Assembly (NCBI RefSeq): GCF_031755915.1
Contig: NC_083389.1
Span: forward strand, 26,481,501-26,545,500
Length of the DNA: 64,000 bases
Direction of reading: 5' to 3'
Source of the DNA: Ziziphus jujuba
Lineage: Eukaryota; Streptophyta; Magnoliopsida; Rosales; Rhamnaceae
Of the stretch, positions 25,384 to 37,114 are shown one piece after another. The notes beneath the pieces were generated by a model, which saw nothing but the letters and a program-made list of their open reading frames with translations, ran no database searches and was not told the DNA's origin. A program made the position numbers and the translations under genes. The stretch's first letter is position 1, and each line of letters starts with the position of its first letter.

Positions 25384-28300
25384 ATGGCCCCATCAAGAAA
25401 ATCAAGGAGTGTGAATAAGCGATTTTCTTATGTAAATGAGGTTTCTTCTTACAAAACTGGTGAGAATGCTAATAAAAGTAGGCAGAAGGTGAGTTTTGAC
25501 TTTTTACTGAAGGTGATTCTGGTGTAAAATTATTTGCATTAGCAACTCTTACCAATATATACAATTAATATTCTACATTCTGTACTCCTCTTTTTGTATT
25601 TGCTTGCGCCTGTTATAAGCATTTGGCTCATATGTCTTAATGGAGGCATGTTGACTTATATCTCTTTTTGTAACTCATAAATAGTAAATAATAGGCTAGT
25701 GGGCAATTTGTAGTTTATATCATGATTTTGGTTATAAGGCGACTGTCCTAGATAATCATGACAGGATATACTGTTCTTGACCTAATAAGTATAAGGGAAA
25801 AGCATAGGGGTGGGGAAAATATGTCTGATACACATTAGGCATGAGAAAATGCTAAGTCAAAGACTCCCATGGAAAACATGATTTTCATCAATTCTACTTT
25901 AGTTTTTGGCTATAAGATTTAATTGAGAATACCCAATTTAGTGGTGTGAACTGTAATGTCCAATGAAACGAATTTGGAAATCTAGATTCTTTTGTTTGTT
26001 GCTGTGTATTTGAGTTACCATACTAGGAATTGAGAGTTTATATTTGTGCATGAACCTGTGTCAATATTGTTTTTCATCCCAAAAGCCAAGTGGATAGAAG
26101 TGGACCTAACTATGTATGCTAAGTGGATAGAAGTGAACCTAACTATGTATATATATCAAGCGAGCACAACACTCATTCAATATTACAAAAATAGTAGAAG
26201 GTAATTTGTTGGGAGTTTGGTTCTTATTGTTTGTTTCCCTTCTAAAATGCTGCAGAAGAGGAAGTTGTCTGACATGCTAGGGCCTCAATGGAGCGAGCAA
26301 GAGCTTGAGCGTTTCTATGAAGCATATCGTAAGCATGGGAAAGATTGGAAGAAGGTTAGTAGAGCTTTTCATGATCTATAGAACTTGGCTTGTATTGTTA
26401 AAGGGACCTACTGAATTCATTTCAATGCAGAGTAGATATTTGGGAACAAAGATATAACTACATTTTTAAAGTTTTTTTGCAAGCCTATCATTGCATTGTT
26501 GGAATGATGGGATGGCATATACATTATTTGTTGATCATTGTCTTATGGGGACATCTCTCTTTTCTTTTTAAATAATAATTTGTGCTTTCAGGTGGCTACT
26601 GTAGTTCGTAACCGGTCTGTGGAGATGATAGAGGCCCTTTACACCATGAATAGGGTATGCAATTCTCCTGTTGCTCTGTCTATGTTTGCTCCACTTCCAG
26701 AAATTACCTGGATAACTGAAATTATGTCAAAACATTTGATGATTGCACAATTTTTTATTGTTTTCTTTAATTCTTTCTTTTTCATCACCTGCATTTTGTT
26801 TGAATTTTCTCATGATCTAACCTTCTTTCATCACTGAGATCATCTATCAGTCATGTGATTGACTTACCAGGGGAGAACTATAAGCTATTCCAAATGATTC
26901 TTCATCTTTTTTGCTGAATGCGAACAATAATGATAGGGTGTAACACTTAAGAATTTTGTTGCATCTAGTGATAAATTAGCAATGTCAAAGTAGTATTTCA
27001 GTCCAGCAGCTTGAAGTATTGTATGATATGTTGATATTTGTAGATTTGATGCATGTAGTTGGTACCATTTTGACTCTTGAATAATCTAATATGTAAAGTA
27101 GCAGATATGCACAGCTTTCCTGATTATTTGAGAAATTATTTTGTTCTCTATTTCTTATTATGTATGCTGGATTAGTAAACAGTATAATAGGCACCGCTTA
27201 AGACCGATTAAAATTAGACATATGCCAGGCATAAACATTGTAATGGTCAGAACTTGGAAGTCATATGCTGTTTCATATCTTAGTAACTCTGTACAAATTT
27301 TATCGAACATTGCCATCCAAATATTTTATAGATTAATGTGATGGAAAACTCGACATTCATATCATACTATAAGCTTAAGTTGTGTGACACTGATATCCTC
27401 CCCCTTCATTATTTATTTTGATGATTTTTATTTATTTATTTGTTTAAAGCCAATTCACTGTGCTACTGTTTTTTCAATGGTGCCAACATTTTCTGTGTAG
27501 TGATGATTTTTGCATAACTTATCAAAAAATGAAAGATCTTTTGCACATTATGAATTGCTGTCGGGATATTTTGTGTTCTTGTATTGATTAGGTTTTTGCT
27601 GTATTTTCAGGCCTACTTATCTCTTCCAGAGGGCACAGCATCTGTTGTTGGATTGATAGCAATGATGACTGATCACTACTGTGTACTGGTTAGACTTGAA
27701 ATTTATTTTTCTTAAGGCTTTGTTGATCTTTAAATGGATATTACTTTTACTAAACATATTCTTGTGGGCTGTACCCAAATTTATTTTCACTTTGTTCAGT
27801 GCAACTGCAAATTAATGTTTGAGTGTTTTTTCTTTCAAAAGTGTAGTTTGAGGAAAGGAATGGCATTATCACGCAAAAAATAAAATAAAATAAAAATTAA
27901 AAAAATAAATAAAAAAGAATGAGAAAAGAACAAGTAGTTGACTCATTGTAATAAGAGTTTTGTGTTAATAGGACAATTTTCTCTTTGCTACTTGACTAAT
28001 TTTCTCTTTGCTACTTAACTTAGGTCTTAGTGTTTTGTGTGCATTTCCCAGCTGAACCCTGTGCTTGGCTGTCAGATTGCAGTACTGCGGCTGCTATCTT
28101 TATGACTTTAAGGCATCCTACAATCATTAGAAGACAATTTTGTTAACTTTGTAGCTAAAAAATTATGCTCAACAAGGATGCAGCTAGTAGAAAACTGACA
28201 CTTTTGCTTATAAGTTGTGTACACTCTGAATGATTTGCTTGGCTGCCAATCCAAATGCTGTTCTGAGACATGACTTTGTTGATACTGATCACAGAAACTA

Positions 28301-28746
28301 CCATTAAGTTCTTTATCCTAGGAACTCTTATGACAAAGGCATGCTTGTATTTCATTAAGCAAATTGTTGCTTAACTTCTGATGCAGTTACTTATCTCATT
28401 GTACCAAATAAGGAAATATGTCTTTCAATAAGGTTAATTCTCTCCAGTAGCATCCTAGATTATAACTAAGCTTATCTGTTTCTAGATAGCATAACCAGCT
28501 TCTGGAAATTCTGTTTGGAACTGTTATAAGTAGAATTTTGCCTGGCAGGGAGGAAGTGACAGTGAACAAGAAAGCAATGATGGTACAGGAGCGTCTCATA
28601 AGCCCCAAAAACGTGCAAGGGGACAGTTTCAGAGTAACACCTCTAAAGGATTAGATGAGCATTTTCCAGATGTTTCACAGTCCCAATCAGTTGCATCAAG
28701 TAATGGCTGCCTATCGTTGTTGAAGAAGAGGCGGTCTGGTGGGTGA

Positions 28747-28798
<52 letters not shown>

Positions 28799-31700
28799 AA
28801 CCCCCACCCCCCACCTAGTGTGGTGTAGCGAAGGTTGGTGGGTTTCACTATATTTGGTGCTATCCCTTTGCTGCTAAAAAGCTTCTCATAAAAATATGCA
28901 AAGCAATTGTGGAAAAATGTAAATTCTTCTGTGATTTCTTGTGCATTATATTTTCCTATTCATCTTTAGAAGAGAGGTTACTTTTCATTTTTATTTAGTT
29001 CTTTATGCTTATCTTTTATTATTAGATTGTTATTAAGTCAACTTTTTTTTTTCTTTTTTTTTTCCCTCCCCTTAAAAGGAATTATGCCTCACGCTGTTAG
29101 AAAGAGGACCCCACGGGTCCCTGTTTCATATTCTGATAAAGATAACAGGGAAAGGAAAACTCCACCATCTAAGCAAAATTTGAAACACAATATAGATCCA
29201 ACTGGTGATGATGTTGCTCATGAGATAGCAATGGCATTGACGGAGGCCTCACAAAAAGGTGGTTCTCCCCAAGGTTCCTGGATATCTAATAGAAAAGTAG
29301 AAGGTGCTATGCCAACCTTGTATCGGAATGGTGAAAGGATGGTAATTTTCAGTTTTATTGTATATTTTTGTTGCTTTTGTCTTCATAGTAGTTCCAATAA
29401 TAATTAATTATTTCGCAATTTCTGTTGGAACCTAGTCTGCCAAACCAGAAAAGACTATCACTAAGCTTTGTTATGGTGGAGTTGACAAGGGTGGCTGTGA
29501 ATTGAGCTTAGGAAGTACAGAAGCTGATAAACGGGATTATGATAGAAATGAAAGTTATTTGATGGATAAAGAAGGTGCTGAAGCAGTAGAATTCCAACAG
29601 AAGGGAAAGAGATACCATGTAAACAAGCCAGACGTTAAAGACAGTGTAAATGATCTTTTGGATGGCATAAAAGAAGCTGGTAGTGGCACAGAGGAACAAA
29701 AGCTGAGCACTGCCAAGGGAAGGTCAATTGGAAAAGGTCTTAGAAAGAGAAGTAAAAAAGCACTTTTTGTAAGAGGTATGCCTGTAAATGTTTTTAAACC
29801 ATGAACCATCTATGCTTTCTTCTTTGGCCTTTTCTCCCTCTGCAGTGGTATCTCTATATGCTTTCATTTCTGTAACTGGTCATTATGTAGCTCATCAATT
29901 GTCTCAGTGCTATAGAAAAAGCTGTAATCTGGTCCTTGGAATTTGGTTTTTTATTTTTATTTTTCTTTTTATATATATATATATATATATTTTAGAAGGT
30001 TTGAAAAGTGATAATTGTTCACTTTTCACTGGTCAGTTTGATTGCTTCACCTTTTGCTTTGATGACTCTTTCCTTCATTTGTGGAAGCTGTTTAGATTTC
30101 CCTTATAATTCATTTTGACTCTTGTCCCCATATAGATGAGGATTCTCCCTTTGATGCGTTGAAAACTCTGGCAGATATGTCCTTGATGATGCCTGAAACA
30201 CCTACTGACCCTGGTAAGAAATTTATGACTTTTGCAAATAATCTCTATCTAACTATATATTTTTAAGCTGTTCTTCAGCAGCCAATTGTTTTTGTTATTT
30301 CTTTTTCACTGTATTCTAGCTAGCTGAATGAGTGTGTACACACTCACATTTATTCTGTGAACTTCAATGCATAAATCCAATATCCAGTTGAGTCATTCTT
30401 CCACATTTAGATAAAAGTAGATTGTTTTTTCCATTTTCTCATTGTTATTTTCAATGTTTTGAGGGTTCAGTTTTGTATTCTTTTTGCAATACTTTTATAG
30501 GTATCAGAAAATGCCAGGTGGTTAGGCTTCTGGTGATAGTAATTCTCCTATGTTTTTTTTGTCATTTGGATCTTCTTAACTATTAGTTGTTTCTATTTTT
30601 CTACAATCTGATATTATGTTGGTTTTTCGCATCTTAAGAGCCAGCTGTACGGGACAAGGGAGAAAATTTTGATGTTGCTATCAGGTCTACACTTAAAGGG
30701 AGCCATTTAGTTCTTGGGGTTGAAGACACTGCTTTCACATCATCTAAGCTGGAAAAGGCCAAGGAGGGAACTCACCATTTTAATGCTGGAATCCAGAAAA
30801 GAAAACGAAAGTCCTTTCCATTTAAAGTGAGGAAAAATATAGTTTCTCCTTTTAAGTTTTTTTAAACAGATTGATGACCACACGCAAGTTCTTCATTGCA
30901 GATGTATAAAAATGAAGGTCAAACTGATTCCCATCTGAGCGACAATCAGAAGCTTGAGGTGTGTAATTGTCAACCTAAAACAGTTGAGTGATGACTATGG
31001 GATTTTTTTATTTTTCCTTCACAGGCATCTTGTATAGGGGATAAATTTTTAGGCCTTTAGTAGGGAGAGATAAAGCGAAACTTGCTTTTTATGTTGTTCT
31101 ATTTACAGGTGATCTGAGTAAGCCATACTAATATTTCATTTTAACTGTTAAGTTGGCGAGTTTTAACACTCTTGCTCATGTGTATGCTCGTCCAAATACG
31201 AGACTGAAATTGAGTCTTACAACAATAATGAATAGAATTATGGGGTAGTAGGATTCAAACTTAGATCAGTTGACAGTTATGAGAGTTACCCTATTAGTCC
31301 AAAAAATTAAAGCTGTCTAGATGTTAGCTTAACTATTTCCATCAATCTAATGCAATAACATCTGTTGTTTCCTTTTTTGGTGGACATTGTTATTCAGTTT
31401 CTGCATTATTTCAAATTAGTTTTGTTTAGTATGGTATTGTTCTTTCTTCAATGTGGTTATTGTAATTAGAATATTGGGTATACATGTCCTCTGCATTTGG
31501 TTTCAGGCTATGGACTGGATAAAGAAATCGACTAGTAAAGGTAAAAGGTCATCTCATAGTTCTCCAAACCTAAAACAAGGGAAGTTGGTGAAGCCATTAG
31601 AGACTACATCTTCAAGTACCTATGGTAAAAGTGAAGAAACTGATTCAATTTTATCAAGCATACAAGTTCCTTCTGCAAACCAGCCACCCACAAAAATGAG

Positions 31701-34700
31701 GAATAGATGGAAGAAGCAGATGCAGAAGCCACCTTCAAAGATAGATACAAAAACTTCTGAGAATGTTTTAGATGACCAGTCTAAATTACCTGCTTCTTCA
31801 CTCCATAACAAAGAATTAAATCTTGAGGTTAAATATGTGCCACTTTTTTAATTCTCTGTGTAATCATTTTTCTTTCATCTGTTGTTTTGTTTCACTTATA
31901 CATTTACCTGTATAAATTTACAGGAAAGACTCAGCAATTGCCTATCTTGGTATCAAGCACAAAGATGGTCCATTTTTGAGTGGTTTTATAGTGCAATTGA
32001 TTACCCATGGTTTGCAAAAAGAGAGTTTGTGGAATACCTGAATCATGTTGGGCTAGGTCATGTTCCAAGGTTAACTCGTGTGGAGTGGGGTGTGATAAGG
32101 AGGTATCTCTGAATCAGTTACTTCTTTCTTTGTGCAATGTTTGTTTTGCTTCTGGAAAATTAGCAATGGCTGCAAAATGATGTTTGCGTTTCTTCTTTGT
32201 GCAGTTCCCTGGGCAAACCACGAAGATTTTCTGAGCATTTCTTGAAGGAAGAAAAAGACAAGCTTAATCAATACCGGGAGTCCGTTAGAAGGCATTATTC
32301 TGAACTCCGTGCTGGTACCAGGGAAGGACTTCCAACTGATTTAGCTCGTCCTTTATCAGTTGGTCAACGTGTTATTGCAATTCATCCCAGGACAAGAAAG
32401 ATTCAGGATGGAAGTATATTAACAGTTGACCATTCTAGGTGTTATGTTCAGTTTGACCGGCCAGATTTGGGGGTTGAATATGTCATGGTAATTTTTTTTG
32501 ATGATTGCATCAATTTTTTACATATTACACGTTGGGTGATGTTGAATATGTCATTTTGATTAAATGATATACTGGAATGTGATATTTTAACATGTTGGCA
32601 ATTTTTCACACAAAAGAATTGGCATAACCAAGTTGTTCAGTGGCAATGATCAAAAAACAAATAAATAAATAAAGAATAGTGGTGCATTGAAGAGATGAGT
32701 TGGTACGGTGATAGTCAACTGCTGGTCTAGAATATGCCTTTGGAAGTTCCAAATTGTCCAAAAATTTCCAGGCACATGCACATGCATGACTAACTTTATA
32801 AGCCAACACGCCTTTTGGTGGAGGGTATATTCAGTATTTACAGCCACCGGTGAACAATTCCAGAGCATTGTTTCTGTCAATTAACCTGCCACATTTAAGT
32901 GGCCTTTAAATCTTAAGACTAATCTACTAATCTTATTTCTTTAGTCTCAAAAAACAATATTGATAATCTGCTCTTGACGTGTTAATTGTGTTATGTATTT
33001 ATTTATTCTTTGGTTTTGTCTCATCATCATCATTATTATTCTTTTGATAGATAATGTGAGTATAACTGTTATAATACGTGACAATGTAGCTGAGACATCA
33101 TGCTTGTACTTTCTCTCTTATGTTCGTTTAAACATTCAGTTTTTTAGGTAGATAATGCATTTTTTATTATGTTTGTTATTTATTAGGTAAAAGTATTCTT
33201 TGTTGTCATCTTTTGTTTTTGTTCGCATTCCAGGATATTGATTGCATGCCTTTAAATCCACTTGAAAACCTGCCTGCATCTTTTACAAGGCAAAACTCTG
33301 CTGTCGACAGACTTTTGGAGAATTTAAAGGAGATAAGGATTAATGAACAACTGAAGGAAGGAAAGAGTGATGACTGTGTGAAGATTGCCTCAACCGAGAA
33401 CCAAGATAACATTTGCAAATTATCAAAGCACTCTGAGGTTAGTCTTTCCTATTATTCATAACCATAGTGTCCCACCAATTTTATTGATGCATGAACCATG
33501 CAATAATTGATATCATTATTTTAATAAGTGGACGTTTTTTCTTTGGTGAATAATAGTGTGAATTGCTTGCAGAGGACTATTTTTTTATTGCATTCTGAAA
33601 ACGTATTTCATCATCCTTATATCAGATTAGGTGCTTCTTATTCTAAGATATGGCCCCTTTGTATTCCTTTTAGTTCCACAAGTCATGGGACCTATTCTAG
33701 GGCCATGAAATTGTCCAAAGTTTTCTTGGAAGAAGCTGTTGTTTTGTTTCCTGCCATAATAATCGATATTTTCTATCCACTACTCTGATTGGGTTAATGT
33801 TTCCTGGCGTTGTATTGCTATACTCGCTACAGTATACCCTTGCCTAAGAAATCTATTTTTTCTAGGGTTATTCATCAAGTTCTGAATTAGAAGCAAAAGT
33901 AGTGCATGGTGAGGCGACCAAGACACAGAAAGTGGCAAATTCTCAACCTTCAATTCTTGCACAAATCCAAGCAAAAGAAGATGATGTACAAGCTCTTTCT
34001 GAGTTGACTCGTGCTCTTGACAAAAAGGTTGTACTGCATAGTATGAATTGATATATCAACTTTAAATGTTTATTACTAACAGAATTTTATACATTTGGAG
34101 AAATAGAAAGATTGCATCTACAAGTCTGTTGACCATGACAGTGAGAATTATGCTGATAGATCTGTTAAAACATGTAGGAAGTTGTCGTATCTGAGTTGAA
34201 GTGCTTGCACGATGAGCTCATGGAAAACCAGAAGGATGGAGACAACTCTCTCAAGGATTCTGAACCTTTTAAGAAGCAATATGCTGCAATACTCTTAAGA
34301 TTAAATGAAGTCAATGAACAGGCATGAAATTCTGTCAAATCTATTTTCAAGCTTCCATTATTTTCCCATCACACGCTATCATCCGGAGCTATTAGCCTAT
34401 TTTTACAGAAGCCTGCAGGGAATAGGGTACAAACTAAAAACGAATTTGAGTTGATTGCCTCTCATATGCAGGTTTCGTCTGCGTTATTGTGCTTGAGACA
34501 ACGCAACACATATCAAGGAAGCTCCCAAAATATGTTATTGAAGGCCATGGGTAGTTTAAATGACCCTGGCAGCCACTCTAGCTCTTGTGTTTGTTCTACC
34601 TGTCGCATCCACGAACCTGGATCTAATGTAGCGGAGATCGTGGAGAGTTCAAGAATAAGAGCCCAAAAAATGGTTGACATAGCCATGCAGGTAAGTAATT

Positions 34701-34845
34701 CAATTTATTTTTACACCTGGTGCGTCCTTTGCATATGTTTGCAACTCGTGCAATGTGATTTAATTCTTCTTCCTGAGGCACCTCCTACAGAAAGTTAAGA
34801 AGTAACAGAAGAGGGAAAAAAATAATAATAATAATAATTTTTAAC

Positions 34846-34886
<41 letters not shown>

Positions 34887-35722
34887 CAAAAAAGTGGTTG
34901 GATTGCAATCTTGAGGCAAATATATCATTTTCCAGTGATGGTTGCTATTAACTAGATGGTGGACGGTCAACTTTACACATAATGTTTTTTTAACCATACA
35001 CAATGACAGCATAAGTAGATCTACTAGCCAATCAGCAACGATTGATTTACTGTTTAAACACCAATAGAGTTCTTTTTATCATGGCTTGAATTTCTTCTTA
35101 ACTGCATTTTCAGGCACTATCATCTTTAAAAATGATGGAAAATGGCCCTCGGAGAATTGAGGAGGCTATAGACTTTATAAATAAGCGGCTTTCGGAAGAG
35201 GATTTTGGCATGCTAACCTGTAGGCCCTGTACAGACTCATTTGTAGCTTCTCCAGATCAATTAACTGCTGGGACATCAAAACCATCATCAACCAGGGATC
35301 CACCTGATCCTGCATCGACCACTTCATCCAATAAAAATGAGACAAAATTCCTTTCAGAGCTTATTGCACACTGTATAGCTACTTTGCTAATGATTCAGGT
35401 GATTACTTTTATGTCTTTGCATGGTTTTCTTTCATAAAATTTTTCTGCAAAATTGTTTTCTGGTTTGTAATAGTTGGGTCCTTATTAACATTTGTATTTG
35501 AACTAAATGATAATCAGTGACTGATTCGATTTGATGGTGTTTGCAAACAAAATGCAGAAATGTACAGAGCGACAGTTTCCACCAGCCGATGTGGCCCGAG
35601 TACTAGATTCTGCTGTTACGAGTTTGCAGCCATTTTGTTCACAAAACGTTCCAGTTTATGCGGAGATACAGAAATGCATGGGTATTCTTAGGAATCAGAT
35701 ATTGGCACTTGTACCTACATAA
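25384..35722 (+). CDS. ALY: ALWAYS EARLY (ALY) protein, LIN-9/MuvB-type DREAM subunit
   Basis: Nineteen coding exons join in frame to 1,140 residues: 25384-25488, 26256-26354, 26592-26654, 27611-27688, 28549-28738, 29079-29341, 29436-29775, 30136-30213, 30639-30826, 30902-30958, 31507-31827, 31924-32102, 32205-32487, 33234-33437, 33866-34027, 34178-34321, 34472-34690, 35114-35398, 35558-35722. The start [15 protein letters not shown] matches plant ALY proteins. A SANT/Myb-like domain lies at about residues 42-90 ([19 protein letters not shown]). A DIRP domain begins at about residue 597 ([30 protein letters not shown]). It is followed by a conserved region, [14 protein letters not shown]. The C-terminal part (about residues 830-960) looks helical, with the conserved [13 protein letters not shown]. 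The family is nuclear and belongs to DREAM-type cell-cycle and developmental repressor complexes. Intron 16 has a GC donor. Length is closest to Arabidopsis ALY3, but I cannot separate ALY2 from ALY3 here. Confidence 0.92.
28749..28796. repeat. (CT)n microsatellite in ALY intron 5
   Basis: A CT run of about 45 bp, about 10 bp after the GTGGGT donor of exon 5. Confidence 0.95.
34849..34880. repeat. (GA)n microsatellite in ALY intron 17
   Basis: A run of about 16 GA units between exons 17 and 18. Confidence 0.95.
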
Positions 35723-37114
35723 TTCCATACTCTTTATCTCTCTATCTTTGTTTGTAGATCTGCATGCTTCTGCAGATTTTAACCTCACCTTTTGTATGTG
35801 ATGTGCAGTGTTGTGCCTTCTTTTTATTTTTATATAATATATTCAATTAATGTACAACCAGTATCTCTACTTGAAACTAGCATATCAGTTTCCTCTGCTT
35901 CATTGATTGATGTTTCAATTCTATTTTCTCACTGGCTTAATTGAAAATTTTAAGCCAAAGGAAAAAATGAAAAGTAGATTTTTTATTTTTGTAACCCAAA
36001 ACGAAATATTTCTCAGATTAGAAGAGGGGCATTATCATTGGGATTAGTAAAATTATAGCTTCATCCGTTCGACTTGCAAGTGCTTTTGTCTCAGTAAAAT
36101 TATTATTATTATTATCAATAATTTGTCTGATGGAGCCGAGAAAAGTTAAAGAATAATAACACTTCTATAAAATATGAAGGCAACCAACAAATACCAATTA
36201 ACTATAATATGAAATAAACCAAAATTATTTTCTCAGAAAAATGAAGAAGAAGAAGAGCCAAAACCTATCTCCCAATTCAGCAACAAACGACCCGGGGAAT
36301 CAAATTTCCCTTCTCAAATCATCAAAAAAAAAAAAAAAAAAAAAAAAAAGGAAGAAGACAAGTTACATCCATTTATATATGCTAGTTGGGTAACGTGCGA
36401 AGCACGTTTCTTAAATTTCAATGATGTGATATTTATTATATAACAATAATTTAATGTTTGATAAAATGTTAGGCAAATTTTTTTTTTTTTTAATAATTGT
36501 TGGATGAATACTAATCATTCGATGTCTATGTTATTTGCTTTAGTTATTATGGAAGCTTTTCGATCAATATCATAAATTAGTAAAAGTGAATCTGTTTATG
36601 TTGTAAGTTGCTTACTTCAAAATTTGATTTATTTTTACTTCCTAATTTCTCTTCATTTGTATAGTATACAAGTAATTGGGAGTCATACCATCTTCCATAA
36701 CTTATTATCTAGGTTTATCGTTGACAATTTTATCCCAACTGAATCGCCTTGCTGCTGTAGAATCCAATATCATTTTGTGAATGGTATGATAATTTTTATA
36801 TATCAATTTTTTGTATTTTAAATATTGTTACTAACCATTAAATATATACAAATTGTACTAAGTTACTAATAATTTATAAATTTAAACAATTTATAAATCA
36901 ACTAATCTCTCTTGGCAACTTCCCTGAAGCTTTCTTTTTATACGTTTTATTATTTTTTTAATCAATCAATGGTAGGAACCCTAGGGCTGTAATATAAATA
37001 TATACGTTAAAGGAATGAAAGACAATCAGTCATTTGTTGCGGCGCTAAGTATCTTTCTCAATTTTGAAGGTTTTAATCCAAAACCCTTATGCTTGCAAGA
37101 TCTCTTGCAAAAAT
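35723..37114. other. ALY 3' flank and NLR1 upstream region
   Basis: No gene seen. It contains poly-A at about 36327-36350, a GC-rich hairpin at 36392-36408, and, from about 36890, sequence also found before the NLR3 relic (near 61150-61320), which marks it as the old NLR promoter. Confidence 0.6.
36382..36408 (-). other. Helitron-like terminal hairpin (weak)
   Basis: A perfect 7-bp inverted repeat with a GAA loop (AACGTGC-GAA-GCACGTT). Read on the minus strand, CTAG follows six bases later. Helitron 3' ends have a hairpin shortly before CTRR. The spacing here is shorter than usual, and the base after CTAG is C rather than the expected T. No matching TC start was identified. Confidence 0.25.

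Noticed and set aside
37064..37114. Earlier start for NLR1 (KVLIQNPYACK...)
   Set aside because: It opens with TTG; the same bases are untranslated flank before NLR2 and NLR3, and NLR2 starts with MSD.
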